Origin: Emticicia aquatica
Lineage (GTDB): Bacteria > Bacteroidota > Bacteroidia > Cytophagales > Spirosomataceae
Assembly (NCBI RefSeq): GCF_923079645.1
Contig: NZ_CAKLPY010000001.1
Span: 992,001 to 1,056,000, forward strand
Length of the DNA stretch: 64,000 nucleotides
Reading direction: 5' to 3'
Shown: positions 54,034 to 63,797 of the stretch, in pieces
Layout: each line of letters opens with the position of its first letter
Position numbering within the stretch: the first letter of the stretch is position 1
The notes under the pieces: generated by a model
Seen by the model: the letters and a program-made list of their open reading frames with translations, nothing else
The model's database searches: none
Told to the model about the DNA's origin: nothing
Translations under genes and position numbers: made by a program

Positions 54034-54468
54034 CTAATTCTTTTTTTTCGTCAATTTTACGATATTTAGCCACAGATTTTCAATTTTGGATAGTATTTTC
54101 ATAAAATCCTTTATTTCAAATGGCTTGATGAGGTATCCATTTGCAAGATTTTTATCAGCTTTCTCAATGTCGCTAGTTGACGATGAAGTTGTTAGCATAA
54201 TAACGGGTGTTTGTTTAATATTCTCGTTATTTCTAATTTCTTGAAGTACTTCGTGTCCATTTTTTTTTGGAAGATTTATATCCAACAATACCAAATCTGG
54301 CACGCCACTTTTGGAATAATTTCCCACTTGGTTTAGAAAATCAATCGCTTCTTTTCCATCTTTTACCACACTCACTTTATTGGCAAATTTACCTTCTTCA
54401 AACGTATCTAGTGTGAGCATAATGTCCCCGACATTATCTTCGACTAAAAGAATATGGATTGATTTCAT
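54034..54468 (-). CDS. Rcp1-like single-domain response regulator
   Basis: A 144-residue receiver with Glu10/Asp11, phosphoacceptor Asp63 and Lys115 (IKPF). It matches the Rcp1/CheY-like group that often pairs with phytochrome-type kinases. Its gene lies 2 bp after the giant PAS kinase gene, so it is the likely immediate phosphate acceptor. It has no output domain. Confidence 0.9.
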   Translation of the reverse strand: MKSIHILLVEDNVGDIMLTLDTFEEGKFANKVSVVKDGKEAIDFLNQVGNYSKSGVPDLVLLDINLPKKNGHEVLQEIRNNENIKQTPVIMLTTSSSTSDIEKADKNLANGYLIKPFEIKDFMKILSKIENLWLNIVKLTKKKN

Positions 54469-54470
54469 AG

Positions 54471-57400
54471 TTATATATCTTGTTTAGCGATTGTAAAATA
54501 AAACGTACTACCCTTGCCTTCCTCTGATTTTACCCAAATATTGCCACCCAGATTTTCGATAATTTTCTTTGTTATAGCCAGTCCAATTCCTGTGCCAGAA
54601 TACTCGTCTTTGTTGTGTAGCCTTTGGAAAATAATAAAAATTTTGTCAAAATACTTAGGGTCAATGCCAATGCCATTATCGGCGATTGAAAACTGCCAGT
54701 GGTTTTCAAAAGATTCTGCGGATATACTTATTTCAGGAATAATTCCATCTTGTGTACTGGTATATTTTAAACAATTTGAAATTAAATTTTGAAATACTTG
54801 CCTCATGTAATTTTTAGAGGTTATCAATTTTGGTAGGTTATTTATCGAAATAACAGCCTTTTTTTCTTTGATTTGTTTTCTATGCAGAATTAGTATTTCG
54901 TTAACTAATTCATTCAAATCTAATAATTCCATTTTATCTTCTGCTCTTCCAATCCTCGAAAACTCAAGCAAATCTAGGATAATTTGTCGCATGCGTTTTG
55001 CTCCATCAACTGCGAAATAAATATACTGCTTTCCTCGCTCATCAAGCACATCATTGTATTTTTTTTCTAATTGAGTCAAGAAACTTGTAATCATTCTGAG
55101 CGGTTCTTGTAAATCGTGGGAAGCAACATACGCGAATTGTTCGAGTTCAGCATTTGAAATAAGCAATTGCTGGACATATTTTTCAAGCTCATTATTGACA
55201 TTTTTTATCTTTTCTTCTGCAACTTTTCGTTCAGTAATATCTCTTCCGATGCCAAGTAAACCAACAATTTTACCTTTGTCGTCTTTTATGGGCATTTTAG
55301 AAGTGAGCAACCAAATTGGATTCCCATTATGTGTAGTGAAATACTCTTCGTAATTTACTAGAGGTTTACCTGTTTTCAGAATCTCAATGTCATGCTTATA
55401 TCCTTCGTGTGTCAAATTTGAAGAGAATAACTCTAAATCGGTTTTTCCCAAAACTTCCTCTTCAGTTTCTGCTCCAATCAGCGAATAGTCAAATTTATTA
55501 CTTATGAGCTTTCTTGCATCGGTATCCTTATAATAAATGGTATCTGGCAAATTATCAATCAAAGTTCGAAGCAGATTTCTTTCAGATTTGATTTCTTGTT
55601 CGTTTCGTTTTCTTTCAGTAATATCTTTAAAATAGACTGTCATACCATCTTCCGAAGGGAAGGCACTCATTTCAAACCAACTTCCTAAATCAGACAAGTA
55701 TTCCTCAAATCTCACAGGTGTATTTTCTTCAACAGCTCTGATATATTCATTATGAAATCTTAATGCTACAATTTGCTTAAAAGTTTGCCATAAATTTTTA
55801 CCAATAATTTCTTCACGTTTAACTTTCAAAAGCTTTTCAGCTTCTTTGTTCCAATACGTAACAACCCAATTTTTATCTAAAGCATAGAAACCATCTTGAA
55901 TACTTTCGAGGGTATTTACTATTTTGCGATTGGCTTCTATCAGTTGCTGTTCATGGTTTACTTTTTCAGTAATATCACGTTCAATAGCAATCCAATGAGT
56001 ATACCAACCTGTTTCATCTGCAATTGGCGTTACTGAGAAATTTATCCAAAATGGCTCACCGTTCTTTTTATAATTGATAGTTGTGACTTCATACGGTTGC
56101 CAATTTCGTAGTGCAGTTCCGAGTCGATTAAGCTCTTCCATGTCTGATTGAGGCCCTTGCAAAATACGAGGACTTTTGCCAATTACATCTTCAGCACTAT
56201 ATCCTGTCATTTTGGTAAATGCTTCATTGACAAACAAAATACGTGGACCAGGCTCATCGAATGGTTCGGCTTCGGTAATCATTACTGAATCGTTTGTATT
56301 AAGCACGACCGATTCGTATAGTTTTAGTTGTTGCTCTCGCTCTTTTTGATTGGTAACATCTTGCATTGCACCAACCATCCTTGTTGCTTTACCATCATTA
56401 TCTCTTTGAATAAAGCCTTTGGCAATTACATAAGCATACAGGCCATCAGCTTTTTGATAACGAAACTCTGCTTTCCAGTTCAGGTCATTTCCATCAATAA
56501 ATTCTCTAATACTATTGCTTATTCTTTCTGAATCTTCGGGGTGCAAATGACTAATCCAAGAGTAAATATCTGACGATAATTCATCTTCGTTGTACCCAAA
56601 CAGTTGTTTAAATCCTTCTCCCCAAAATAAAGTACCACTAGCTAAATCCCAATCCCAAATGGCATCTGAGGTGGCTTTTGTTGCCAAACGGTATCGTTCA
56701 TTACTTTGAATGATTTTCTGTTGAGCAGCGTTTATTTCGGTTACATCGACAACAGAAGAAATTATTAAATTTTGGTCATACAGCGGAATATTTTTGCCAT
56801 TAACAATCCGTTTTTCACCCGTTTGGGTAGTAATCACGATTCCGTCCCAACTCATGCGGGTTATGTCGCCACTTTCAATATCAGTCAAGATTCTTTGACT
56901 AATTTCGGCTCTATAAATTTTATCAGGAAATATTTTTTCGAAGAAATTCTGAACATCGGTTAACATTTCTGGTGGCCAGCCATAAATTTCTCCAAATTTT
57001 TTATTCATCAGCGTACTTTTACCGTCATCAATTTTATTAACAGCAATACCAATAGGCAGGTTGTCAAAGGCAGTTTCGATAAAAATATTGCGTTCTTCTA
57101 AAGCAAGTTGTGAATTTTTTTGCTCGGTTATATCTTGGATAGTTCCTTCTAACAAAAATACATTTCCATCATTATCTTTTACGAATTTTCCAATGATTTT
57201 AACCCAGTTTAAACTGCCATTTTTTAAAATGATTCTTATTTCATTATTAATTTCCGATTCACCATTAAATGCCAGTTTTTCAGCTTCTTCATATTTTTTT
57301 TTATCTTCTGGATGTATAGCATTTAAAAATGAGTCATAAGTCAGTACAAAAGATTCTTGGAGTCCAGTAAAAATATTGAATATGTCTTCTGAAATATCAA

Positions 57401-60125
57401 AAACTTTAGTGTTTAGATTTAACTGCCAATAACCTAGCTTAGCAATATTTGTTGCCGTGCGTAGTTTTGCTTCATTATTTCGGAGTTCTCTAAATGCTCT
57501 TACTTGTTCGGTTACGTCTTGAATTTGTACCAAAACGACTCTTTTTTCTCCCAAAGTCATTAAATGACCAACAGTTTCGACAGATATTAATTCGCCACTT
57601 TTTTTCTTGTGTCTGTATATTTTTCTATTTAATGATTTGAATGCTTCTTCGCTCTTAGTTGCCTCAGTAATGAAATGTATATCTTCTTTCGGCCTAATAT
57701 CTTTAACGGACAATTGTAAAAACTCTTCACGTTCGTATCCATACTTAAGTAATGTTTCATTGTTACAATCAATGATTTGCAAGGTTTTAAAGTCGAAAAT
57801 AAACATTGGTGCAGGATTATTTTCAAAAAGATATTTATAGCGATTAAACGATTCAACCAGTAAATTATCAATTGCTTTTTTTTCTGTAATATCTTTAGCT
57901 GTGCAGTAAACTAATCGACTTTTACTTTCCCATCTATTCGACCATAATATATCAACAACTCTACCGTCTTTGCGTACATAACGGTTTTCAAAATGAGCAA
58001 CTTCTATATTTGATGTTATTTTAAGAGAAATTTCAATGGTTTTTTCTTTGTCTTCTGGATAAACAAAGTCTAAAAATGATTTACCAATAAGTTCATGAGG
58101 GTAATAACCCCATAATTTTTTTGAAGCGGCATTTACACTGACGAATTTGCCTTCATCATCAAATGTACAAATGACATCTAACGACAAATCTAAGATATTA
58201 TTTAGGTGGTGAAGTGTGTCTTGTGTTGTTTTTTCGGCAATTACTTTTTCTGTAATAATTTTAGAAAGAACCGAAAATCCAGTCTGTATATTTTCATCAC
58301 TAAAAATTGGATTGACTGTCACTTCAAAATATTGAAGTACCCCAGCTATCATTTCATCATAAATAAATGTTACGCTTTCTCCTTCAAAGGCTTTTTGGAA
58401 ATTATTTTTTAGCAAATCAGCCTTTCCCATCGCATAATGTTCGAGGAGGTTTATCCCTTTATAAGGCGGTTTCCCAATCAGACCGATCGAAGCATCGACC
58501 ATCGCTTTATTGAAGGTAATCATGTTGAAATCCATGTCCAACGAATATACAATGTCGGTCATATTGTCAACCAGTGCTTTAAATTCCGCCCGTTGCTCTT
58601 CTTCTTTAAGTTTAAGTTTCCTTTGCTCAGTAATATCTTTTGAGAAAATATTGATACCAATCAACACATTTTTTTCATTGAAAATAGGATTAGCCGCTAC
58701 TTCATAATAAGTGATATTTTCATTTTGTAAAAAAGTGTCTTCAAATACCAGTCTTTCTCCTTTTTTTATAATCTCAAAAAAACGAAGGTATTTTTCTCTT
58801 TTTTCCTCGCCAAATAAATCAAAAACATTCATTCCTCTTTCCAATTGGACATTTCTCAACATCTTCATCAGATTTGAAAAAGAAGAATTAAATGTAATCA
58901 AGTTAAAATTGACATCTATTGAATAGATAAAATCAGGTGTATTTTCAATCAGAGCTTTTAAATCAGCTTCTTGGGCTTTTTGCTTTTTTTCAAGTGCAAT
59001 AAGCTCAGTTATATTAGAGATTGTTACAAAAACGCCAATTATTTGTTGATGTCCATCGTATGCTGGATTATACTTTATTGAAAACAATAATTTATTACCA
59101 TCTCTATCACAAACACCTAGGTGAGATTGTTCTTTATTGCCCTCTAAAACGTTTTCGTATATTTTTTTTACTTTTTCAAGTCTATCTGGCTGTGAATATT
59201 CAAGAATTGAAGCTCCTTTTTTTATTTCGATATTGAAATATTGTTTGTAGAGATTTTTAAATTGTTGATTAAAGGTGCTGATTATAAGGTTTGTATCAAC
59301 TAAAATAAATGATTCCTCGGTGTTGTTCATTAGTAGTGACACTTCTTCTTCAGCTCGCTTCTTTTCCGAAATATCAATAATTCTGGTAAAAGTTTTTTCG
59401 ATACCTTCATTGGTCAGAAATATTTGCGAGAAAACTTCAATCGGAATCTTTTTGCCATCTTTCTTAATTCCCACGAATTCTCCGAGGATATTTCCCTTCT
59501 TCTGTTGATGTTCTAAAAAATAATTAAATGATGGCGTTGTAGGATCAATCACTCCATCTCTGCCAATTTGTTGAAGTTCAGCCTCTGTATAACCGAATAA
59601 CTGAGTAGCCGCATAGTTGGTAGAAATGATTGTTCCATCAGGTTTTGTGATAAAAAAAGGAGTTAATGAGTTTTGGAACATGGTTTTATAAATGCCTAAA
59701 TCTTGTTCTTTTTCAAGCATTGAAACGAATTTTTCACTCACATCTTTTATTGTGTGAATGATACTTTCAACTTCATTTTTATCATTAAGTACTGGAATAT
59801 TTTCTATCTCAAAGTATTTTACTTCAATTTTTTTGGTGGCTTCTTTGTGGAGAACACTTTGTATAACAACAAATTTTTGTGTTTCTTTTGTGCGGAGTGT
59901 ATTCAGTAATGATTCTTCTAACTGAGCTGTTTGACCTTGTTCAGTACCATTTGAGATAAAATGTTCGAAAATACTTTTTCCTAGAATAGCTTTGGCAGCA
60001 ATACTATTTTCGTTTTCGTACGCAGTATTTACTGCATTAATAGTAAATGTAAAATCATTGACCGATAGTAATAAACTTGGTAGAGGAAACGCCTTAAAAA
60101 TATTATGTGTATGTATTAGATTCAT
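54471..60125 (-). CDS. giant cytoplasmic histidine kinase with about 13 PAS domains
   Basis: An 1884-residue protein. I count about thirteen PAS repeats, each ending in an ITEK/ITERK-type linker, followed by a phytochrome-type kinase: DHp (YVASHDLQEPLRM, phosphoacceptor His1670), N-box (QNLISNCLKY), G1 (DNGIGIDP) and G2 (GTGIGLAITKKI). There is no membrane segment, so it senses cytosolic signals. PAS domains bind heme, flavin or small ligands, and thirteen would allow many inputs, but no ligand residues can be assigned. It sits in an operon with three receiver genes. Confidence 0.92.
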   Translation of the reverse strand: MNLIHTHNIFKAFPLPSLLLSVNDFTFTINAVNTAYENENSIAAKAILGKSIFEHFISNGTEQGQTAQLEESLLNTLRTKETQKFVVIQSVLHKEATKKIEVKYFEIENIPVLNDKNEVESIIHTIKDVSEKFVSMLEKEQDLGIYKTMFQNSLTPFFITKPDGTIISTNYAATQLFGYTEAELQQIGRDGVIDPTTPSFNYFLEHQQKKGNILGEFVGIKKDGKKIPIEVFSQIFLTNEGIEKTFTRIIDISEKKRAEEEVSLLMNNTEESFILVDTNLIISTFNQQFKNLYKQYFNIEIKKGASILEYSQPDRLEKVKKIYENVLEGNKEQSHLGVCDRDGNKLLFSIKYNPAYDGHQQIIGVFVTISNITELIALEKKQKAQEADLKALIENTPDFIYSIDVNFNLITFNSSFSNLMKMLRNVQLERGMNVFDLFGEEKREKYLRFFEIIKKGERLVFEDTFLQNENITYYEVAANPIFNEKNVLIGINIFSKDITEQRKLKLKEEEQRAEFKALVDNMTDIVYSLDMDFNMITFNKAMVDASIGLIGKPPYKGINLLEHYAMGKADLLKNNFQKAFEGESVTFIYDEMIAGVLQYFEVTVNPIFSDENIQTGFSVLSKIITEKVIAEKTTQDTLHHLNNILDLSLDVICTFDDEGKFVSVNAASKKLWGYYPHELIGKSFLDFVYPEDKEKTIEISLKITSNIEVAHFENRYVRKDGRVVDILWSNRWESKSRLVYCTAKDITEKKAIDNLLVESFNRYKYLFENNPAPMFIFDFKTLQIIDCNNETLLKYGYEREEFLQLSVKDIRPKEDIHFITEATKSEEAFKSLNRKIYRHKKKSGELISVETVGHLMTLGEKRVVLVQIQDVTEQVRAFRELRNNEAKLRTATNIAKLGYWQLNLNTKVFDISEDIFNIFTGLQESFVLTYDSFLNAIHPEDKKKYEEAEKLAFNGESEINNEIRIILKNGSLNWVKIIGKFVKDNDGNVFLLEGTIQDITEQKNSQLALEERNIFIETAFDNLPIGIAVNKIDDGKSTLMNKKFGEIYGWPPEMLTDVQNFFEKIFPDKIYRAEISQRILTDIESGDITRMSWDGIVITTQTGEKRIVNGKNIPLYDQNLIISSVVDVTEINAAQQKIIQSNERYRLATKATSDAIWDWDLASGTLFWGEGFKQLFGYNEDELSSDIYSWISHLHPEDSERISNSIREFIDGNDLNWKAEFRYQKADGLYAYVIAKGFIQRDNDGKATRMVGAMQDVTNQKEREQQLKLYESVVLNTNDSVMITEAEPFDEPGPRILFVNEAFTKMTGYSAEDVIGKSPRILQGPQSDMEELNRLGTALRNWQPYEVTTINYKKNGEPFWINFSVTPIADETGWYTHWIAIERDITEKVNHEQQLIEANRKIVNTLESIQDGFYALDKNWVVTYWNKEAEKLLKVKREEIIGKNLWQTFKQIVALRFHNEYIRAVEENTPVRFEEYLSDLGSWFEMSAFPSEDGMTVYFKDITERKRNEQEIKSERNLLRTLIDNLPDTIYYKDTDARKLISNKFDYSLIGAETEEEVLGKTDLELFSSNLTHEGYKHDIEILKTGKPLVNYEEYFTTHNGNPIWLLTSKMPIKDDKGKIVGLLGIGRDITERKVAEEKIKNVNNELEKYVQQLLISNAELEQFAYVASHDLQEPLRMITSFLTQLEKKYNDVLDERGKQYIYFAVDGAKRMRQIILDLLEFSRIGRAEDKMELLDLNELVNEILILHRKQIKEKKAVISINNLPKLITSKNYMRQVFQNLISNCLKYTSTQDGIIPEISISAESFENHWQFSIADNGIGIDPKYFDKIFIIFQRLHNKDEYSGTGIGLAITKKIIENLGGNIWVKSEEGKGSTFYFTIAKQDI

Positions 60126-60149
60126 AGCTTTTAGTAGTGTATGGTAATC

Positions 60150-60551
60150 TTAATCTTCAAATAAATGAGCTATACGCTGGTTCTTTTTTAGTTCTTCAAG
60201 CGATTTATTATTCAATGGTTTGTCAATATAACTAACAACTTGTGGATAAGACTTTGACTTTTCAAAATCACTATTATCAATAGAAGAACTAACGACAACG
60301 ACATAAATTGGGTAATCTGTTGGTGTTTTATTAAGCACATCTAATAATTCCCATCCATCCATAATTGGCATATTGATGTCTAAAAAAATTAAAAGTGGTT
60401 GTTTTTCTTTATGATCCAGTATAAAATCTAATGCTAGTTGTCCGTTATCAAATTTGAGCGGATTTTCCGAAAAGCCATTTCTTTTAACCATCATTGTGTG
60501 CATTTTCTGAATCATTGAATCATCATCTACAATGAGCAAAATATGGTTCAT
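60150..60551 (-). CDS. single-domain response regulator upstream of the giant kinase
   Basis: A 133-residue receiver: acidic pocket Asp9-Asp11, phosphoacceptor Asp58 (FLDINMP) and Lys111. It has no output domain and is the first gene of the operon, 24 bp before the giant PAS kinase gene. It probably exchanges phosphate with that kinase. Confidence 0.9.
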   Translation of the reverse strand: MNHILLIVDDDSMIQKMHTMMVKRNGFSENPLKFDNGQLALDFILDHKEKQPLLIFLDINMPIMDGWELLDVLNKTPTDYPIYVVVVSSSIDNSDFEKSKSYPQVVSYIDKPLNNKSLEELKKNQRIAHLFED

Positions 60552-60575
60552 AATAATTAAGTTTTAGTTGGATAC

Positions 60576-60602
60576 TAAAGATAAACTTCGCGTTATGTGC
60601 AA
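60576..60602 (-). promoter_or_regulatory. candidate promoter of the giant kinase operon
   Basis: On the minus strand TTG (60602-60600) and TATCTTTA (60583-60576) are 16 bp apart. The -7 element is one mismatch from TAnnTTTG. It lies about 25 bp before the start of the first gene in the operon. Confidence 0.35.
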
Positions 60603-60751
60603 TTTTACAATGCCTTATTTGTAATTTCAATGATTTATATCAATATTATGCACTAAATTTTAGACAGAACTAAGCTGCTAATTGCACATAATTTTTCATG
60701 GCATTGATACCCTTTTTTATAGGAAATTAGTTAGAAGAGGTATTTTTAAAG

Positions 60752-60773
60752 AATGTACAATTTACAGTACATT
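60752..60773. promoter_or_regulatory. AATGTAC...GTACATT inverted repeat
   Basis: Perfect 7-bp arms (60752-60758, 60767-60773) separated by 8 bp in the intergenic region between the two signalling operons. This may be a regulator site. Confidence 0.35.
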
Positions 60774-60935
60774 TTCACATTTTTTGGGGATATTGAGCAA
60801 AACTACTTAAAAACACCAAACCAACAAAATGAAAGAATAATATATTTAATTAATTTTAATTAATAATTTTTTTAATAAATAATTTCGTAAAAAGATTGTT
60901 TTGTACATATAAAGTCAAAGATAAAACAGGATTTA

Positions 60936-62399
60936 TTAAATCATTTCATCAGTAATTTGCTCAAAACTTATAATTACCTCAGTTCCTGTGGCTTGGTTTT
61001 GATTATCATAACAATCAATCACTTTTACTTGAAAATTTCTATCGGTTGATTCGTTAAGTAGGTCGATTCTTTTATGATTAATACCCATTGCCATTGATTT
61101 TTTATGGGGTTCGCCAAGAATATTTTTTGCCAATTGCGATTCCACTCTTCCAACGCCATTATCTTTTATTTTGCAAGTAATCACGCCGTTTGATTGACTG
61201 ATTTCAATCGAAAGTTTGCTAACGATAGCAGGATTTGTAAAACCATGCTTAATTGCATTTTCAACGTATGGTTGGAGCAGCATTGGTGGAATAAACTGAC
61301 TTTTTAAATGAAACCCATCGGAGATTTGAATACTAAAATCAAGGCTTTGTGGAAGCCTTTTTTTAGAAATATTAATGTACGTATTGATGAATTTTATTTC
61401 GTCAAAAAATGAAATAAATGTAGAATCCGAGTTTTCGAGCACTTGTCGCATCAATTTCGAAAATTCAGCAATATTTTGGATTGATTCTTCAATTTCACCT
61501 TTTAAAATATAGTATTGAAAAGAATTTAATGTATTAAAAATAAAATGAGGGTTAAGCTGTGAACTAAGTAATTGAGACTGAAAACGAGCACTTTGTTGTT
61601 TTTCTAAGCGAAGTGAGTTGATAATTTGTATTTTATCAGTAATATCAAATGCTATAATTGATTTACAAATCGACTGATTGAGTACAATCTGATTACAATA
61701 TATTTCTACATCAATTTCTTCTTTTGATTTTTTGAAATGTTTATACCGTCCAACAAAGATATTTCCTTGTGTACTTTCATCTTTATTCAGTATTTCCATC
61801 AGTTGCTGTCCTTCAATCTCATCCCCAATGTCAATAAACGTCATTGAAAGAAGCTCTTCTTCGCTATATCCATACTTATTTATTGCTGCCTGATTTACCT
61901 GCATAAAACGTTTTTCCGATTGGTTATAAACCCATTTAGGTAGTGGACTAAGATGAAAAAGATCGCTATAACGTTTTTCGGAAGCTTCTAACTCAAGAAT
62001 TGTCTTTTTACGTTCTATGGCATATAAAATACTTTTATAAAGAGAAGAAACACGAATGTCTTCTTTGATTAGATAATCAGAAACACCCAACGACAAAGAT
62101 TTGATACTAAACTCAATATCGGTATATCCAGTAAGAACAAGAACGGGGCAGTCGAACGCCAAATCGATTATTTCGGATATAAGTACTTCGCCTTTATTAT
62201 CGGGTAGCGTGAGATCGAGAAGAATTACATCGAATTTATTTCCACTATCTTGGAGAATATTTTTTGAATCTCGGAAATTTTTCGCCTGAGTGATACGTAC
62301 ATTATCCATCACTTCAGATAAATAATCGGATATTAAAATAAAATCACCAATGTTATCTTCAATTATTAGTAAATTATATGGCTTTTTGTCTTTTATCAT
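60936..62399 (-). CDS. receiver-PAS-LytS-type sensor histidine kinase
   Basis: A 487-residue protein: receiver (Asp62), PAS (~145-255), then a LytS/YehU-type kinase with phosphoacceptor His285 (QLNPHFIFNTL) and the ATPase motif ENAIKHGF. It is a soluble kinase with no membrane segment. The receiver domain at the N-terminus would make its activity depend on phosphate from another kinase. Its receiver and PAS domains closely resemble those of the protein at 53049-54029. The matching LytTR regulator is not in the window. Confidence 0.9.
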   Translation of the reverse strand: MIKDKKPYNLLIIEDNIGDFILISDYLSEVMDNVRITQAKNFRDSKNILQDSGNKFDVILLDLTLPDNKGEVLISEIIDLAFDCPVLVLTGYTDIEFSIKSLSLGVSDYLIKEDIRVSSLYKSILYAIERKKTILELEASEKRYSDLFHLSPLPKWVYNQSEKRFMQVNQAAINKYGYSEEELLSMTFIDIGDEIEGQQLMEILNKDESTQGNIFVGRYKHFKKSKEEIDVEIYCNQIVLNQSICKSIIAFDITDKIQIINSLRLEKQQSARFQSQLLSSQLNPHFIFNTLNSFQYYILKGEIEESIQNIAEFSKLMRQVLENSDSTFISFFDEIKFINTYINISKKRLPQSLDFSIQISDGFHLKSQFIPPMLLQPYVENAIKHGFTNPAIVSKLSIEISQSNGVITCKIKDNGVGRVESQLAKNILGEPHKKSMAMGINHKRIDLLNESTDRNFQVKVIDCYDNQNQATGTEVIISFEQITDEMI

Positions 62400-62538
62400 T
62401 AATTTTCATTAATACATAAGCAAAGTAAATAATTATCCATAAAAAGCAATACGAAATGCAATCTATTTTTAAGGATATTTGTAAATTAAATTTTTTTAAT
62501 AAGCAGTTGATTATCAGAAGTTTGCGATATTTTATTAG

Positions 62539-62570
62539 GAGCTTAATTTGTATTTGTAAAAATTAAGTTC
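62539..62570. other. imperfect hairpin upstream of the alcohol dehydrogenase gene
   Basis: An 11-bp stem (62539-62549 / 62560-62570, with one G-T pair) around a 10-nt loop. It lies 51 bp before the start codon of the dehydrogenase gene. It may be an operator or leader structure. Confidence 0.35.
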
Positions 62571-62579
62571 TTAACTTTA
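62547..62579 (+). promoter_or_regulatory. candidate promoter of the alcohol dehydrogenase gene
   Basis: TTTG (62547-62550) and TAACTTTA (62572-62579) are 21 bp apart; the -7 element is one mismatch from TAnnTTTG. It overlaps the hairpin. Confidence 0.3.
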
Positions 62580-62620
62580 TCGTCCATAATTATCCATTTT
62601 CTAAATATTAATACCAAAAA

Positions 62621-63637
62621 ATGAAACAATTAGTCTGCAAAACTCCCAAAGTTTTTGAGTATGAATCAGTAATAAAGCCGACTGTAAGTACTGGAAGAGC
62701 CATAATAAAAGTTAAAAGAATAGGAATTTGTGGAACAGACATTCATGCATTTGATGGTACTCAACCATATTTTAATTATCCAAGAATATTAGGACATGAA
62801 TTGGCAGGTGAAATCATAGAAATAGCTCCACAATCAGATTTTTTTATAGGCGAAAATGTAACTATTATTCCATATTTTAGTTGTGGAAAATGTGTTGCTT
62901 GTCGGCAAAATAAACCTAATTGTTGCGTAGATATCAAAGTTTTTGGTGTTCATATCGACGGTGGAATGTCGGAATTTATTTCAGTCCCAATTGAGTATTT
63001 GATAAAAAACAAAAACCTGACTTTGGAAGAATTGGCACTTGTTGAACCTTTGGCTATTGGTTTACATGGAATTAGAAGAGCTGAAGTGACCAAGAATGAT
63101 TTTGTGTTAGTGGTAGGGGCAGGACCAATTGGACTTGGGGTAATAGAGTTTGCCAAAATTACTGGAGCAACGGTTATTGTTTTAGACGTGAACGATGATA
63201 GATTGTCGTTTTGTAAAAATAAATTAGGAATTAGCCATGTGATAAATCCGAAATCGGAGGATGTTTTGACGAAATTAGCTCAAATAACAAATGGTGATAT
63301 GGCAAATGTAGTAATTGATGCCACGGGCAATCTGAATGCAATCAATCAATCATTCAAATATTTGGCACACGGTGGGCGGTATGTGTTGGTAGGATTACAA
63401 AAAGGAGAAATAACGATTAATCATCCTGAGTTTCATAAGAGAGAAGCGACACTTATGAGCAGCCGAAATGCAACCCGTTCGGATTTTGAATATGTAATGC
63501 AATGTATTGAAAATAAAACCATTAACCCTAATCATTATATTACTCACCAATTAAATTTTGAAAAAGTTAAAGATGAGTTTGAAGAATTATTTAATCCGTC
63601 GAACGGCGTAATAAAAGCGATGATTTTTTTGGATTAG
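62621..63637 (+). CDS. zinc-dependent alcohol dehydrogenase (MDR family)
   Basis: A 338-residue medium-chain dehydrogenase. Catalytic zinc ligands lie in GICGTDIHAFD and GHELAGE, and the structural zinc loop is CGKCVACRQNKPNCC. The Rossmann motif is VVGAGPIGLGVIEFA. The sequence resembles dehydrogenases of sugar-acid pathways (RspB/YjjN-like), which would oxidise a hydroxyl group with NAD. The substrate is unknown. It lies in its own transcription unit after the LytS kinase gene. Confidence 0.88.
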   Translation: MKQLVCKTPKVFEYESVIKPTVSTGRAIIKVKRIGICGTDIHAFDGTQPYFNYPRILGHELAGEIIEIAPQSDFFIGENVTIIPYFSCGKCVACRQNKPNCCVDIKVFGVHIDGGMSEFISVPIEYLIKNKNLTLEELALVEPLAIGLHGIRRAEVTKNDFVLVVGAGPIGLGVIEFAKITGATVIVLDVNDDRLSFCKNKLGISHVINPKSEDVLTKLAQITNGDMANVVIDATGNLNAINQSFKYLAHGGRYVLVGLQKGEITINHPEFHKREATLMSSRNATRSDFEYVMQCIENKTINPNHYITHQLNFEKVKDEFEELFNPSNGVIKAMIFLD

Positions 63638-63702
63638 TTTAAATTCAAGTTTATTTTTAGAAGAAATTCCTAGATGTAATTAACTCAAATAACAAATATT
63701 TC

Positions 63703-63733
63703 ATTTCAAGCACAACCATTGGTCGTGCTTGAA
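63703..63733 (+). terminator. possible terminator hairpin after the dehydrogenase gene
   Basis: TTTCAAGCAC (63703-63712) pairs with GTGCTTGAAA (63724-63733), with an inner ACC/GGT pair and one mismatch. It lies 66 bp after the dehydrogenase stop, between two convergent genes. The following T-tract is poor, so it may terminate in either direction only weakly. Confidence 0.55.
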
Positions 63734-63797
63734 ATTATCAATAAAGCTATTTTCTAATTAGTATTTATTGATACAATTCAGAAAATGAACATCAAAT

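Larger units (their letters stand above)
60552..60935. other. AT-rich intergenic region with a palindrome and a promoter candidate
   Basis: 384 bp without a gene between the receiver of the giant kinase operon and the LytS-type kinase gene. It holds a promoter candidate (60576-60602, minus) and an inverted repeat AATGTAC...GTACATT (60752-60773). The rest is very AT-rich and shows no RNA gene. Confidence 0.5.
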
